Positions 36,700 through 44,722 of a DNA stretch of 44,722 bases are shown piece after piece. Every line of letters begins with the position of its first letter. The stretch's first letter is position 1. A program made the translations under genes and the position numbers. The notes under the pieces were generated by a model. The model saw only the letters and a list, made by a program, of their open reading frames with translations. It ran no database searches and had not been told where the DNA came from. Origin of the DNA: Pseudomonadota bacterium (GTDB taxonomy: Bacteria; Pseudomonadota; Gammaproteobacteria; Burkholderiales; JAJZUU01). The stretch is from NCBI GenBank assembly GCA_021848325.1, contig JAJZUU010000018.1, forward strand, positions 1-44,722. Reading direction: 5' to 3'.

Positions 36700-37047
36700 C
36701 CTGCGATTTGCCTTGATCACTCCTCGTTATTCAATATTTGTATCTGAATCGTGAATGTACCATTAAGAGCCGCATAAGTGCTCACCTCGGTAAAATTGTT
36801 CTCTTTGTCGGTACATGGTTGGGTACACAAAAAATGGATGATCGAAGGAGGCGTTTTATCTCCTCGCATGGGCACCGGTAGATTTTACTATGTGAACGGT
36901 CCCTCTGTCCGTAGAACATTTGCGATCAAAGCACGGCTTTTGACAGATGCTCATTACTGCCACCGCCATTCCCGCAAATACCCACAGGGCACAAGGGCAG
37001 GGAACCATGCTTTAGGCGTCGAGAAACAATAAGCCTAAAAACCGTAG
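36700..37047. other. AT-richer intergenic stretch with no convincing gene
   Basis: The region upstream of gmk is visibly AT-richer than the rest of the window. It probably holds the gmk promoter at its left end (the minus strand reads an AT-rich stretch with TATTGAAT before GAGGAG). A plus-strand frame of 84 codons at 36778-37032 has a GTG start, no recognisable domain and no good ribosome binding site, so it is not called. A local inverted repeat (GGAGG...CTCC near 36848-36863) is present. The composition and the flanking transposase fragment suggest acquired DNA. Confidence 0.5.
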
Positions 37048-37740
37048 TTAGCCGATTCCGTTTGCATGATTCGCGAGCAAGCGGAGGATTGGTGGTGGGC
37101 CGATACCGGCGATGGTCTGCTTGAGATGATCACAAACGCGATGCCAGACGGTAATGGGGTTCAACTGCTCCGCAGCTTGAGCAGCCCAGGCCTGAAGCAA
37201 GGCGGAGACACGAATCAGCACGGCCCGGGCCTTCTCGAAATGGGCGTGCAAGCCAGTCAGCGTGATCGTCGTTTGCCCGGAGTGCTCCGTTCGGCGCCCC
37301 ACCGAGGACATCAACCACGGACGGCTGGTGATCGCCTCGCGGCGTGCTTCGGGGTTGGCCAGACGCACGAACAGACTCCACCAATTGTAGGCCAGTGCCA
37401 CGCCCCGGGCGGCCAATTGGCAGCGATGCAGATCATGCGTGGTGAAACCGCCCCAGCCCCACTGGTTCTCGAGTTCGTCAAAGGCATTCTCGGCATCGGC
37501 CCGATCACGGTAAAGTTGCGCAAGACTGAGCACGTCGTAGTCGGTGTTGGTCACCAGAACCGCGTACTCGTAACCGGTAATGCCCGTGCCGGCCTTGCGG
37601 TCGGCCTCGACGAAGGCCAGTACCTGCTGACCGTCATCCTCGTCTTCGACTACGACTTCGCCCATCAACGGTCGGCGCAGCACGACGACACGGCGTTTTT
37701 CTTGCCAGCCGGTCAGAGCCAGTTCGCAGGCGTAGGACGC
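37048..37740 (-). pseudogene. IS1380-type transposase, C-terminal fragment
   Basis: About 230 codons encode the C-terminal part of a DDE transposase of the IS1380 type: KRRVVVLRR, then YEYAVLVTNTDYDVLSLAQLYRDRADAENAFDELENQWGWGGFTTHDLHRCQLAARGVALAYNWW, which includes the conserved catalytic-Glu region (RADAENAFDELK-like) and the YNWW block. The N-terminal half with the first two catalytic Asp residues is absent; instead the frame continues upstream into an Rhs-like fragment. The stop is at 37048. No terminal inverted repeats were identified. The junction near 37740 is approximate. Confidence 0.8.
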
Positions 37741-37800
37741 AGTGTGCCCGAGGAAATCCGTCTGGCTCGACACGTTGCCGTTGGCGTCGTAATAGAAAGA
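37735..37800 (-). pseudogene. Rhs/YD-repeat protein fragment
   Basis: On the minus strand, in frame with the transposase fragment, about 22 codons read FYYDANGNVSSQTDFLGHTASY. This matches the YD-repeat pattern (YDxxGN...TDxxGxxxxY) of Rhs polymorphic-toxin shells. Nothing else of an Rhs gene is present within the window. It is bordered on one side by the transposase fragment and on the other by the GTCCCCGGAATTC repeat array. Confidence 0.65.
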
Positions 37801-37809
37801 GGAATCAAG

Positions 37810-37882
37810 TATGGTGTCCCCGGAATTCCGGAATTCGTGGTGTCCCCGGAATTCGTGGTCCCCGGAATTCGGAATTCCGGGG
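37810..37882. repeat. GTCCCCGGAATTC short repeat array
   Basis: The unit TCCCCGGAATTC occurs three times in direct orientation, with GAATTC palindromes between the units. The last unit merges into an inverted copy (GGAATTCCGGGGG). The preceding AATCAAGTATGGTGTCCCCGG resembles palindromic repeats I recall next to REP-associated (RAYT-like, IS200-related) transposase genes. No such transposase is in the window. The array ends 3 bp before the FNR-type box of nnrS. Confidence 0.7.
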
Positions 37883-37884
37883 GC

Positions 37885-37926
37885 TTGACCCAGATCAAGC
37901 GCCAGGGAACCGGCGCGTGGGATAAT
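37885..37926 (+). promoter_or_regulatory. FNR/Dnr-type box and -10 element of nnrS
   Basis: TTGACCCAGATCAA at 37885-37898 fits the FNR/Dnr/NNR consensus TTGAY-N4-ATCAA. A -10 hexamer GATAAT lies at 37921-37926, which puts the box centre about 42 bases upstream of the expected start near 37933, the classic class II activator position. The same arrangement is found upstream of norC. Confidence 0.8.
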
Positions 37927-37962
37927 GGGCCCCTTGCCGCTGCTCCATGGGAGGACAGGAAC

Positions 37963-39180
37963 TTGAAGACGAACCGGATCATCGCCGTTTGGAACACTTA
38001 TAGCGCCGCCCCCCACCGGGTGATGTTCCTGGGGGGCGCGCTGCAGGCAGTGTTTCCCTTGCTGTGGTGGCTGCCGGAACTGGCGCGGCACTACGGCTTC
38101 ATCGGCGATGGGGGGAGCGCGGCGGCGCCCTGGACCCACGCTTTCCTGCTGATCTACGGCTTCTTTCCGTTCTTTATCTTCGGCTTCCTGTTCACCACCT
38201 ACCCGGCTTGGCTGAACGGGCCCAAGGTGCCGCGCGCCTGGTATGTGTCCGCCTTCCTGCCGCTGGCGGCGGGGGTGGCGCTGTTCTACGGCGGGCTGGC
38301 GGTCGGCAAGCCCCTGCTGCTGGCGGGGGTGGCGCTGATGCTGGCGGGCTGGGGGGTGGCGCTGACCGCCCTGCTGCGCGTGTTTTTTTCGGTGGCCCAT
38401 CCGGACAAGCGCCATCCGGCCGCCACCAGCATTGCCCTGGCGCTGGGCTGGCTGGGCATGGCCGCTTACGGAGCGGGGCTGGCGACGGACAACCCGGCGC
38501 TGCTGAACGCGTCCTGGGTGGCTGGCATCTGGCTGTTCCTGCTGCCGGTGTTTCTCGTCGTGAGCCACCGCATGATCCCGTTCTTCTCCAGTTGTGTCCT
38601 GGAAAACTACGTGATGGTGCGCCCCTATTGGCTGCTGTGGGCGATGCTGGCCGCCGCCTTCGGCCACGGGGTGCTGGAGCTGGCGGGGGAGGGGAGCTAT
38701 CTCTGGCTGTGCGATCTGCCCCTGGCCGCGGCCGCCCTCTACCTGTCCTACGTCTGGGGCTTTTGGCGCAGCTTCCGGGTGCGCCTGCTGGCGGTGCTGC
38801 ACGTCTCCTTCCTGTGGCTGGGGGCGGCGCTGGCCCTGTACGTCCTTCAGGGGCTGCTGCATTTTCCCCTGGGGCTGGCGCCCCTGCATGCCCTGACCAT
38901 CGGCTATTTCTCCGCCATGGTGATCGCCATGGCCTCCCGGGTGACCCTGGGCCATTCCGGTCGGCCGCTGGTGGCGGACGACGTCACCTGGCGGCTGTTC
39001 CTGGGGTTCCAGGCGGCCGCCGCGGTGCGGGTAGCGGCGGACGTTCCGCCCCTGGCGGGTCCGGCCTCGCCCTACCTGTACCTGGCCAGCGCGGCCATCT
39101 GGCTGGTCTGCTTCATCCCCTGGGCGATCAAGTACGGCCCCATGTACTGGCGGCCGCGGGTGGACGGCAAGCCGGGCTAG
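37963..39180 (+). CDS. nnrS: NnrS family haem/copper membrane protein
   Basis: A 405-residue polytopic inner-membrane protein with about 11-12 hydrophobic segments. NnrS hallmarks are APHRVMFLGGALQAVFPLLWW near the N terminus, VSHRMIPFFSSCVLENYVM in the middle and HALTIGYFSAMVIAMASRVTLGHSGRPL late, with many His residues suited to haem or copper. NnrS protects against NO-derived stress in other bacteria. The start is TTG at 37963, chosen because GGGAGGACAGG sits upstream and the family N terminus begins here; no in-frame ATG fits. Its stop shares CTAG with the norD stop. Confidence 0.9.
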   Translation: MKTNRIIAVWNTYSAAPHRVMFLGGALQAVFPLLWWLPELARHYGFIGDGGSAAAPWTHAFLLIYGFFPFFIFGFLFTTYPAWLNGPKVPRAWYVSAFLPLAAGVALFYGGLAVGKPLLLAGVALMLAGWGVALTALLRVFFSVAHPDKRHPAATSIALALGWLGMAAYGAGLATDNPALLNASWVAGIWLFLLPVFLVVSHRMIPFFSSCVLENYVMVRPYWLLWAMLAAAFGHGVLELAGEGSYLWLCDLPLAAAALYLSYVWGFWRSFRVRLLAVLHVSFLWLGAALALYVLQGLLHFPLGLAPLHALTIGYFSAMVIAMASRVTLGHSGRPLVADDVTWRLFLGFQAAAAVRVAADVPPLAGPASPYLYLASAAIWLVCFIPWAIKYGPMYWRPRVDGKPG

Positions 39181-40994
39181 CGGGTGAGCTGGGCGTACAG
39201 CAGGGGCAGCCGGGCGGGCAGTTCCGAGGGCTTGCGGATCACCAGGTAGCCCGCTCCGCCGAACAGGTGGGGCAGGTAGTCGGCGGCCCGTTCGTCGATG
39301 GTGACGCAAAACGGCCGCAAGCCCATGCGCCTGGCCTCGGCCAGCGCCTCCCGGGTATCCTCCACGCCGTAGCGCCCTTCGTACTGGTCCAGGTCGTTGG
39401 GCTTGCCGTCGGTCAGCAGCAGCAACAGGCGCTGGGCACAGGGCTGGCGCGCCAGCAGGGCGCTGGCGTGGCGCAGCGCCGCCCCCATGCGCGTGTAGTA
39501 GCCCGGCTTGAGGGCGCCGACGCGGCCGCGCACCCGGCCGCCGTAAGGCTCGTCGAACCCCTTGATGTGGTGGAAGCGTACGTTGTCCCGACGCAGGGAG
39601 GAAAAGGCGTACAGGGCGAAACGGTCGCCGGCACCGGACAGGGCCTCGGAGAACAGGAACAGGCTGTCACGCACGACGTCGATCACCCGGGCGTCGTCGT
39701 CGACAAAGGCGTCGGTGGACAGGGACACGTCCGCCAGCAGCAGGCAGGCCAGGTCGCGGCGGCGCGCCCGTTGGGCACGGTACAGGCCCGGCTCCCGCAC
39801 CGGGGCGCCGCGGCGCCGCTCGGCGGCGTATTCCACCCAGGCGTCGAGGTCGGGTTCGCTGCCTTCGTATTGCCGGTCCAGCCAGGTCCGGGAGGAGGCC
39901 AGGGCGGCGAATTGGGCCTTGATCCGGCGCGCGCTGCGGCGCAGGCGCGCGGGCAGTTCGGCGGGCGCGGCGTGGCGCGCGACCATCGGCTGGAGGCGGC
40001 AGTGGGCGGGCTGCAGGCGCTGTTTCTTGTAATGCCACTCGGGCAGCAGGATGCCTTCCCCTAGGGGGGCGTCGTCCGCCGCCGCCGACGGCAGGTCCAG
40101 GTCGAAACGCAGGCGCGCGGCAACGGTCTCGCCGTCCCGGGTCACACTGAGGACGTCCAGGTCGTCGGCGGCGTGGGCAGAGCCGGGGTCGTCTTCCTCG
40201 GTGGGGCGATTGACCCGCACGAATTCCGCCCAGGTGAGGACGTTTTCGGCGCGAAACGGCATCAGCAGGCCGTCCTGGCGTTCCGGCAAGGCTACCTGTT
40301 CCGCCCGCCGCCGGCGCCGGTCGGCGGTTGTCCGGCCGGCCCTTCCCCCTTCGCCGGGGCCGCCGCCGCGGGCCGCACCCGTGGCCAGGGGCGGTTGCGG
40401 GTGCAGCCACAGGTGGACCGGGAACGGCGGGCGCCGGGTCGGCGGCAGCAGGCTTTGGCTGCCGGGCCGGTGCAGCGCGGCCCGGATCGCCCGTTCCGCG
40501 GCCGCCTGGTCCGGCGGCAGGCGCTGGGGATCGGGGCGCAGGGCGATCATGGGCGCGAGCAGGCGCCGGTAGCGCGCCTCCATGCCGGGGAAGCGCCGGA
40601 ACAGGCGCAGCGCGGCCTGTTGGTTTGCCTGGAACCAGGGTCCCGAGGGGGTGGCCACCGCCGCCAGGGCGGCCAGCCAGAGGTAGAGGTCGCGGTTCAG
40701 GGCGGGGTCCGGCAGCAGGTCGATGACCGCCGGCAGGCATAGGCTCTCGCCGTCGCGCCAGGCCAGTTCGATTCTGGCGCCGCTGCCGGCGATGCGCTGC
40801 AGCACGCTCCGCCGCGCTCCGTGGGCGGTGGCGCTGGCGGCCTTGAGCGTCAGGCCGGGCTCGCCCCCCAGGGCGCGGAACAGGATACCGGCGCCCCGGG
40901 CCACCTGTTCCAGGGCGACCGCCGCCCCGGGGTGACGCCGTTCCGCGGCGCGGGTGACCAGGCGGTGCCACAGCAGGCCGGCATGTTCTTCCAT
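39177..40994 (-). CDS. norD: Nitric oxide reductase activation protein NorD
   Basis: A 605-residue protein ending in a von Willebrand A domain with an intact MIDAS motif DVSLS (422-426) and a later TDGKPND. A low-complexity Gly/Arg-rich linker lies near 205-235. NorD works with the MoxR-type ATPase NorQ, probably inserting Fe_B or remodelling the NorCB complex. ATG at 40994 is two bases after the norQ stop. Its own stop is within the same CTAG as the converging nnrS stop, so no space remains for a separate terminator. Confidence 0.93.
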   Translation of the reverse strand: MEEHAGLLWHRLVTRAAERRHPGAAVALEQVARGAGILFRALGGEPGLTLKAASATAHGARRSVLQRIAGSGARIELAWRDGESLCLPAVIDLLPDPALNRDLYLWLAALAAVATPSGPWFQANQQAALRLFRRFPGMEARYRRLLAPMIALRPDPQRLPPDQAAAERAIRAALHRPGSQSLLPPTRRPPFPVHLWLHPQPPLATGAARGGGPGEGGRAGRTTADRRRRRAEQVALPERQDGLLMPFRAENVLTWAEFVRVNRPTEEDDPGSAHAADDLDVLSVTRDGETVAARLRFDLDLPSAAADDAPLGEGILLPEWHYKKQRLQPAHCRLQPMVARHAAPAELPARLRRSARRIKAQFAALASSRTWLDRQYEGSEPDLDAWVEYAAERRRGAPVREPGLYRAQRARRRDLACLLLADVSLSTDAFVDDDARVIDVVRDSLFLFSEALSGAGDRFALYAFSSLRRDNVRFHHIKGFDEPYGGRVRGRVGALKPGYYTRMGAALRHASALLARQPCAQRLLLLLTDGKPNDLDQYEGRYGVEDTREALAEARRMGLRPFCVTIDERAADYLPHLFGGAGYLVIRKPSELPARLPLLYAQLTR

Positions 40995-40996
40995 AG

Positions 40997-41809
40997 CTAA
41001 CGACCGAAGCTGGCGCGCACGATTTCCAGCAGCGCCTCGGCCGTCTCCGGGTCGTCGGTCAGGGGCTCCACCATCGCGGCCCGGCACGCCTCCACCGGGT
41101 CGCAGCCGCTTTGGATCAGGGTGGCGGCGTAGACCAGCAGCCGGGTCGAGGCCGCCTCCTCCAGGTCGTGCTCTTTCAGCGCGCGCAGGGCCCCCGCCAG
41201 GGAAACCAGGCGCTTGGCGGTCATCGGGTCGGTGCCGCTTTCCGCCGCGACGATCTGCCGCTCCCGCTCCGGCGGCGGGAAATCGAAACGCAGGGAGACG
41301 AAGCGCTGGCGGGTGCTGGGCTTCATGCCCTTGAGGAAGTTCTGGTAGCCGGGATTGTAGGACACCACCAGCATGAACTCCGGCGGCGCGCGCAGCACCT
41401 CCCCGGTGCGCTCGACGGGCAGGATGCGCCGGTCGTCGGACAGGGGGTGCAGCACCACGGTGGTGTCCTTGCGCGCCTCCACCACCTCGTCCAGGTAGCA
41501 GATGCCCCCTTCCCGCACGGCGCGGGCGAGGGGGCCGTCGCTCCAGTAGGTGGCGCCGTCGCCGATCAGGTGGCGGCCCACCAGGTCGGCCGCGCTCAGG
41601 TCGTCGTGGCAGGCCACGGTGTACAGCGGGCGCCCCAGGCGCGCCGCCATGTGCGCCACGAAGCGGGTCTTGCCGCAGCCGGTGGGACCCTTGATCAGCA
41701 GCGGCAGCCGGTTGCGGTAGGCGTGCTGGAACAGCTCGATTTCGTTGCCCTGGGGCTGGTAGAAGGGGACTTCGTCCAGCGCCCTCAGGGCGGGGTTCGG
41801 GGTTCCCAT
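40997..41809 (-). CDS. norQ: MoxR-type AAA+ ATPase NorQ
   Basis: A 270-residue ATPase of the NorQ/NirQ/CbbQ group. Walker A is GPTGCGKTR at 41-49, Walker B CYLDEVVEAR, sensor VVSYNPGYQ. It is placed with norD and norCB, so NorQ rather than the Rubisco activase-like CbbQ is the right name. ATG at 41809 follows GGGAGGA. The open frame continues upstream for 50 codons through the tandem repeats without a stop, but those residues have no family similarity. It lies 175 bp after norB, separated by the repeats. Confidence 0.94.
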   Translation of the reverse strand: MGTPNPALRALDEVPFYQPQGNEIELFQHAYRNRLPLLIKGPTGCGKTRFVAHMAARLGRPLYTVACHDDLSAADLVGRHLIGDGATYWSDGPLARAVREGGICYLDEVVEARKDTTVVLHPLSDDRRILPVERTGEVLRAPPEFMLVVSYNPGYQNFLKGMKPSTRQRFVSLRFDFPPPERERQIVAAESGTDPMTAKRLVSLAGALRALKEHDLEEAASTRLLVYAATLIQSGCDPVEACRAAMVEPLTDDPETAEALLEIVRASFGR

Positions 41810-41826
41810 GGGGTTCCTCCCAGTAA

Positions 41827-41954
41827 AAACAGACGCGAAGCGCCTCCCCGTCCCTCTCCCCCCGGGGGGAGAGTTAGGAGAGAGGGCGAGAAACAGACGC
41901 GAAGCGCCTCCCCGTCCCTCTCCCCCCCGAGGGAGAGTCAGGAGAGAGGGCCAG
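41827..41954. repeat. Two tandem 64-bp repeats with hairpins, between norB and norQ
   Basis: Two head-to-tail units of exactly 64 bp (41827-41890 and 41891-41954) both start AAACAGACGCGAAGCGCC and share nearly all bases. Each contains a GC-rich inverted repeat, CTCTCCCCCC/GGGGGGAGAG in the first and CTCTCCC.../GGGAGAG in the second; differences in the second unit partly preserve pairing. A degenerate start of a third unit (AGACGCGCAGCGC) follows towards norB. They lie inside the norCBQD transcript, where they would form stable RNA hairpins. Confidence 0.9.
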
Positions 41955-41984
41955 AGCAAGACGCGCAGCGCTTCATCAAACCGC

Positions 41985-43926
<1,942 letters not shown>

Positions 43927-43972
43927 GGAGCGGGCGGGCGCACGGGGGGACACTGGCAAGCGCACGGGCGGG

Positions 43973-43978
43973 TATAAT
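43973..43978 (+). promoter_or_regulatory. Candidate -10 of the hemerythrin gene, next to the MITE
   Basis: A perfect TATAAT, preceded by GGG and without a good -35, points rightward. The FNR-type palindrome at 43913-43926 is centred roughly 65 bases upstream of the expected start near 43985, close to a class I activator position. The MITE-like element begins at 43981, so it would occupy the transcript start and 5' leader. Confidence 0.5.
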
Positions 43979-43980
43979 CC

Positions 43981-44186
43981 TAGGAGCCTGTCGGACTTAA
44001 AGGAAATCGGCTGCAAATCCGCCTGACCGGTCCATATTTCGCCGCTTTTTTGGTCAATAGAACGACTATTGACCTGCAAAATCGACAAAATCTGTCCTCG
44101 GCCAGCCGAATTTTGCGAGCAGCCGCTACGCGGCTTGCCTGCCTGACCCGCTTCGCTTCGATTCTTCGAAGTCCGACAGGCTCCTA
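43981..44186 (+). repeat. MITE-like element, copy 3 (full form)
   Basis: A complete 206-bp copy with 18-bp terminal inverted repeats TAGGAGCCTGTCGGACTT and complement, bordered by CTAG at both ends. It contains the central palindrome GGTCAATAG/CTATTGACC and the extra 39-bp hairpin segment missing from copy 2. Same orientation as copy 1. With the norC promoter it accounts for the roughly 400-bp gap between norC and the hemerythrin gene. No coding capacity. Confidence 0.9.
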
Positions 44187-44218
44187 GAAACGGTTACTTT
44201 GCGGGAGGCAGAACGCTT

Positions 44219-44665
44219 ATGGGCACCATCAGCAGTTATCTGGCGGCGGACCACCGCCATTGCGACGATCTTTTCGCCGCGGCCGAGGAAGACGCGGCAA
44301 AGGGGGCCTGGGAGGCCGCCGCGAACGGCTTTGCCGGTCTTCTGGACGCCATGGGGCGGCACTTCGCCATGGAAGAGGAGGTGCTGTTCCCGGCCTTCGA
44401 ACAGGCCACCGGCAGTTCCGCCGGGCCGACCCAGGTGATGCGCTCGGAACACCAGCAGATGCGGGAGGTCCTGGGGCGCATGGCGGCGGCAGTCGAAGGG
44501 CGCGATGCCGACGGCTACTCCGGCCTGTCGGAGACGTTGCTGATCCTGATGCAGCAGCACAACATCAAGGAGGAGCAGATCCTCTATCCCATGTCCGACC
44601 GGGCACTGGGGGCCGACCGCGAGCAACTGGTGCAGCGCATGGAGGCCGTCCCCCATGGCGGATAG
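44219..44665 (+). CDS. Hemerythrin-like di-iron protein
   Basis: A 148-residue HHE-domain four-helix bundle. Probable iron ligands are in ADHRHCDD, RHFAMEEEVLFP, SEHQQM and QQHNIKEEQILYP (HxxxE-type pairs in each helix). Relatives bind O2 or NO or repair iron-sulfur clusters (YtfE/RIC-like); this one is single-domain. ATG at 44219 follows GGGAGGCAG. Proximity to nor/nnrS and to a DUF2249 gene suggests a part in NO handling (inference). Overlaps the next gene by 11 bp. Confidence 0.9.
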   Translation: MGTISSYLAADHRHCDDLFAAAEEDAAKGAWEAAANGFAGLLDAMGRHFAMEEEVLFPAFEQATGSSAGPTQVMRSEHQQMREVLGRMAAAVEGRDADGYSGLSETLLILMQQHNIKEEQILYPMSDRALGADREQLVQRMEAVPHGG

Positions 44666-44722
44666 CCCGGCGGCGGAGCGGGTGCTGGACGTGCGCGGCC
44701 TGGAGCCGCCCGAACCCATGGA
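44655..44722 (+). CDS. DUF2249 protein, N-terminal part (cut by window edge)
   Basis: Only 22 codons are visible: MADSPAAERVLDVRGLEPP and on to EPM. The LDVRGLEPPEPM stretch is the characteristic start of DUF2249 (TusA-like fold) domains. It overlaps the end of the hemerythrin gene in another frame, so the two are translationally coupled. DUF2249 and hemerythrin domains often occur together near denitrification genes, to my knowledge. Its full length and any further domains lie beyond the window. Confidence 0.75.
   Translation, partial: MADSPAAERVLDVRGLEPPEPM

Noticed and set aside
36778-37032. 84-codon plus-strand frame in the AT-rich block
   Set aside because: GTG start without a ribosome binding site, no domain, and no hydrophobic or other ordered pattern.
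36940-37050. Possible c-di-GMP (GEMM-I) riboswitch, because CACAGGGCA and GCCTAAAAACC occur
   Set aside because: The conserved paired arms and tetraloop do not line up, and no gene follows in the right direction (the transposase fragment is on the other strand).
37810-37882. CRISPR array
   Set aside because: Units are about 13 bp, not separated by unique spacers of constant length, and no cas genes are present.
40997-41809. CbbQ (Rubisco activase-like) identity for the MoxR ATPase
   Set aside because: No Rubisco genes are near; it is flanked by norB and norD.
41810-41959. N-terminal extension of NorQ through the tandem repeats
   Set aside because: The frame is open, but the residues are repeat-derived, and a GGGAGGA site marks ATG 41809 as the start.

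Overview
The window is a GC-rich chromosomal segment of a betaproteobacterium, most likely a denitrifying member of Nitrosomonadales or a related order. Two things point there: the housekeeping gene order (miaB-ybeZ-ybeY-corC-lnt, glyQ-glyS-gmhB-plsC, lptD-surA-pdxA-rsmA, gmk-rpoZ-spoT-ridA-recG) and the norCBQD/nnrS nitric-oxide genes at the right end. Taxonomy is inferred from synteny and protein similarity recalled from memory, not from a search.

Left part (1-12.6 kb, mostly + strand): a CAU-anticodon tRNA and a small exported protein precede the tRNA-modification/ribosome-maturation/envelope cluster miaB-ybeZ-ybeY-corC-lnt. Then come an exported rhodanese and the operon glyQ-glyS-gmhB-plsC-ygjP-gloA. 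Middle left (12.6-20.9 kb, - strand): a GAF-PAS-PAS-GGDEF-EAL c-di-GMP protein, and the outer-membrane biogenesis operon lptD-surA-pdxA-rsmA. Divergent from lptD (21-28.6 kb, + strand): amgK-murU (peptidoglycan sugar recycling), pepP, two ubiquinone hydroxylases, dsbC, a methyltransferase and a TonB-like protein. Next (28.6-36.6 kb, - strand): gmk-rpoZ-spoT-ridA-recG-apaG, a second methyltransferase and the lytic transglycosylase mltA.

Between 36.6 and 37.9 kb lies a scrapyard: an AT-richer stretch without a convincing gene, an IS1380-type transposase 3' fragment fused in frame to an Rhs/YD-repeat fragment, and a small array of GTCCCCGGAATTC repeats. From there to the right edge is a nitric-oxide module: nnrS (+), norCBQD (-), then a hemerythrin-like protein and the start of a DUF2249 protein (+). 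FNR/Dnr-type boxes (TTGAC-N4-RTCAA) sit about 42 bp upstream of good -10 boxes for both nnrS and norC, so the two units are probably co-regulated by NO or anaerobiosis.

The most unusual signals are: a small non-autonomous inverted-repeat element (MITE-like) present in three copies and always next to CTAG, one copy forming the lnt stop codon and one sitting at the predicted transcription start of the hemerythrin gene; a 64-bp tandem hairpin repeat inside the nor operon between norB and norQ; a 75-bp palindrome-ended in-frame insertion in recG; and a glyS 5' region whose base composition differs from its surroundings. No CRISPR array, prophage or complete insertion sequence was seen.
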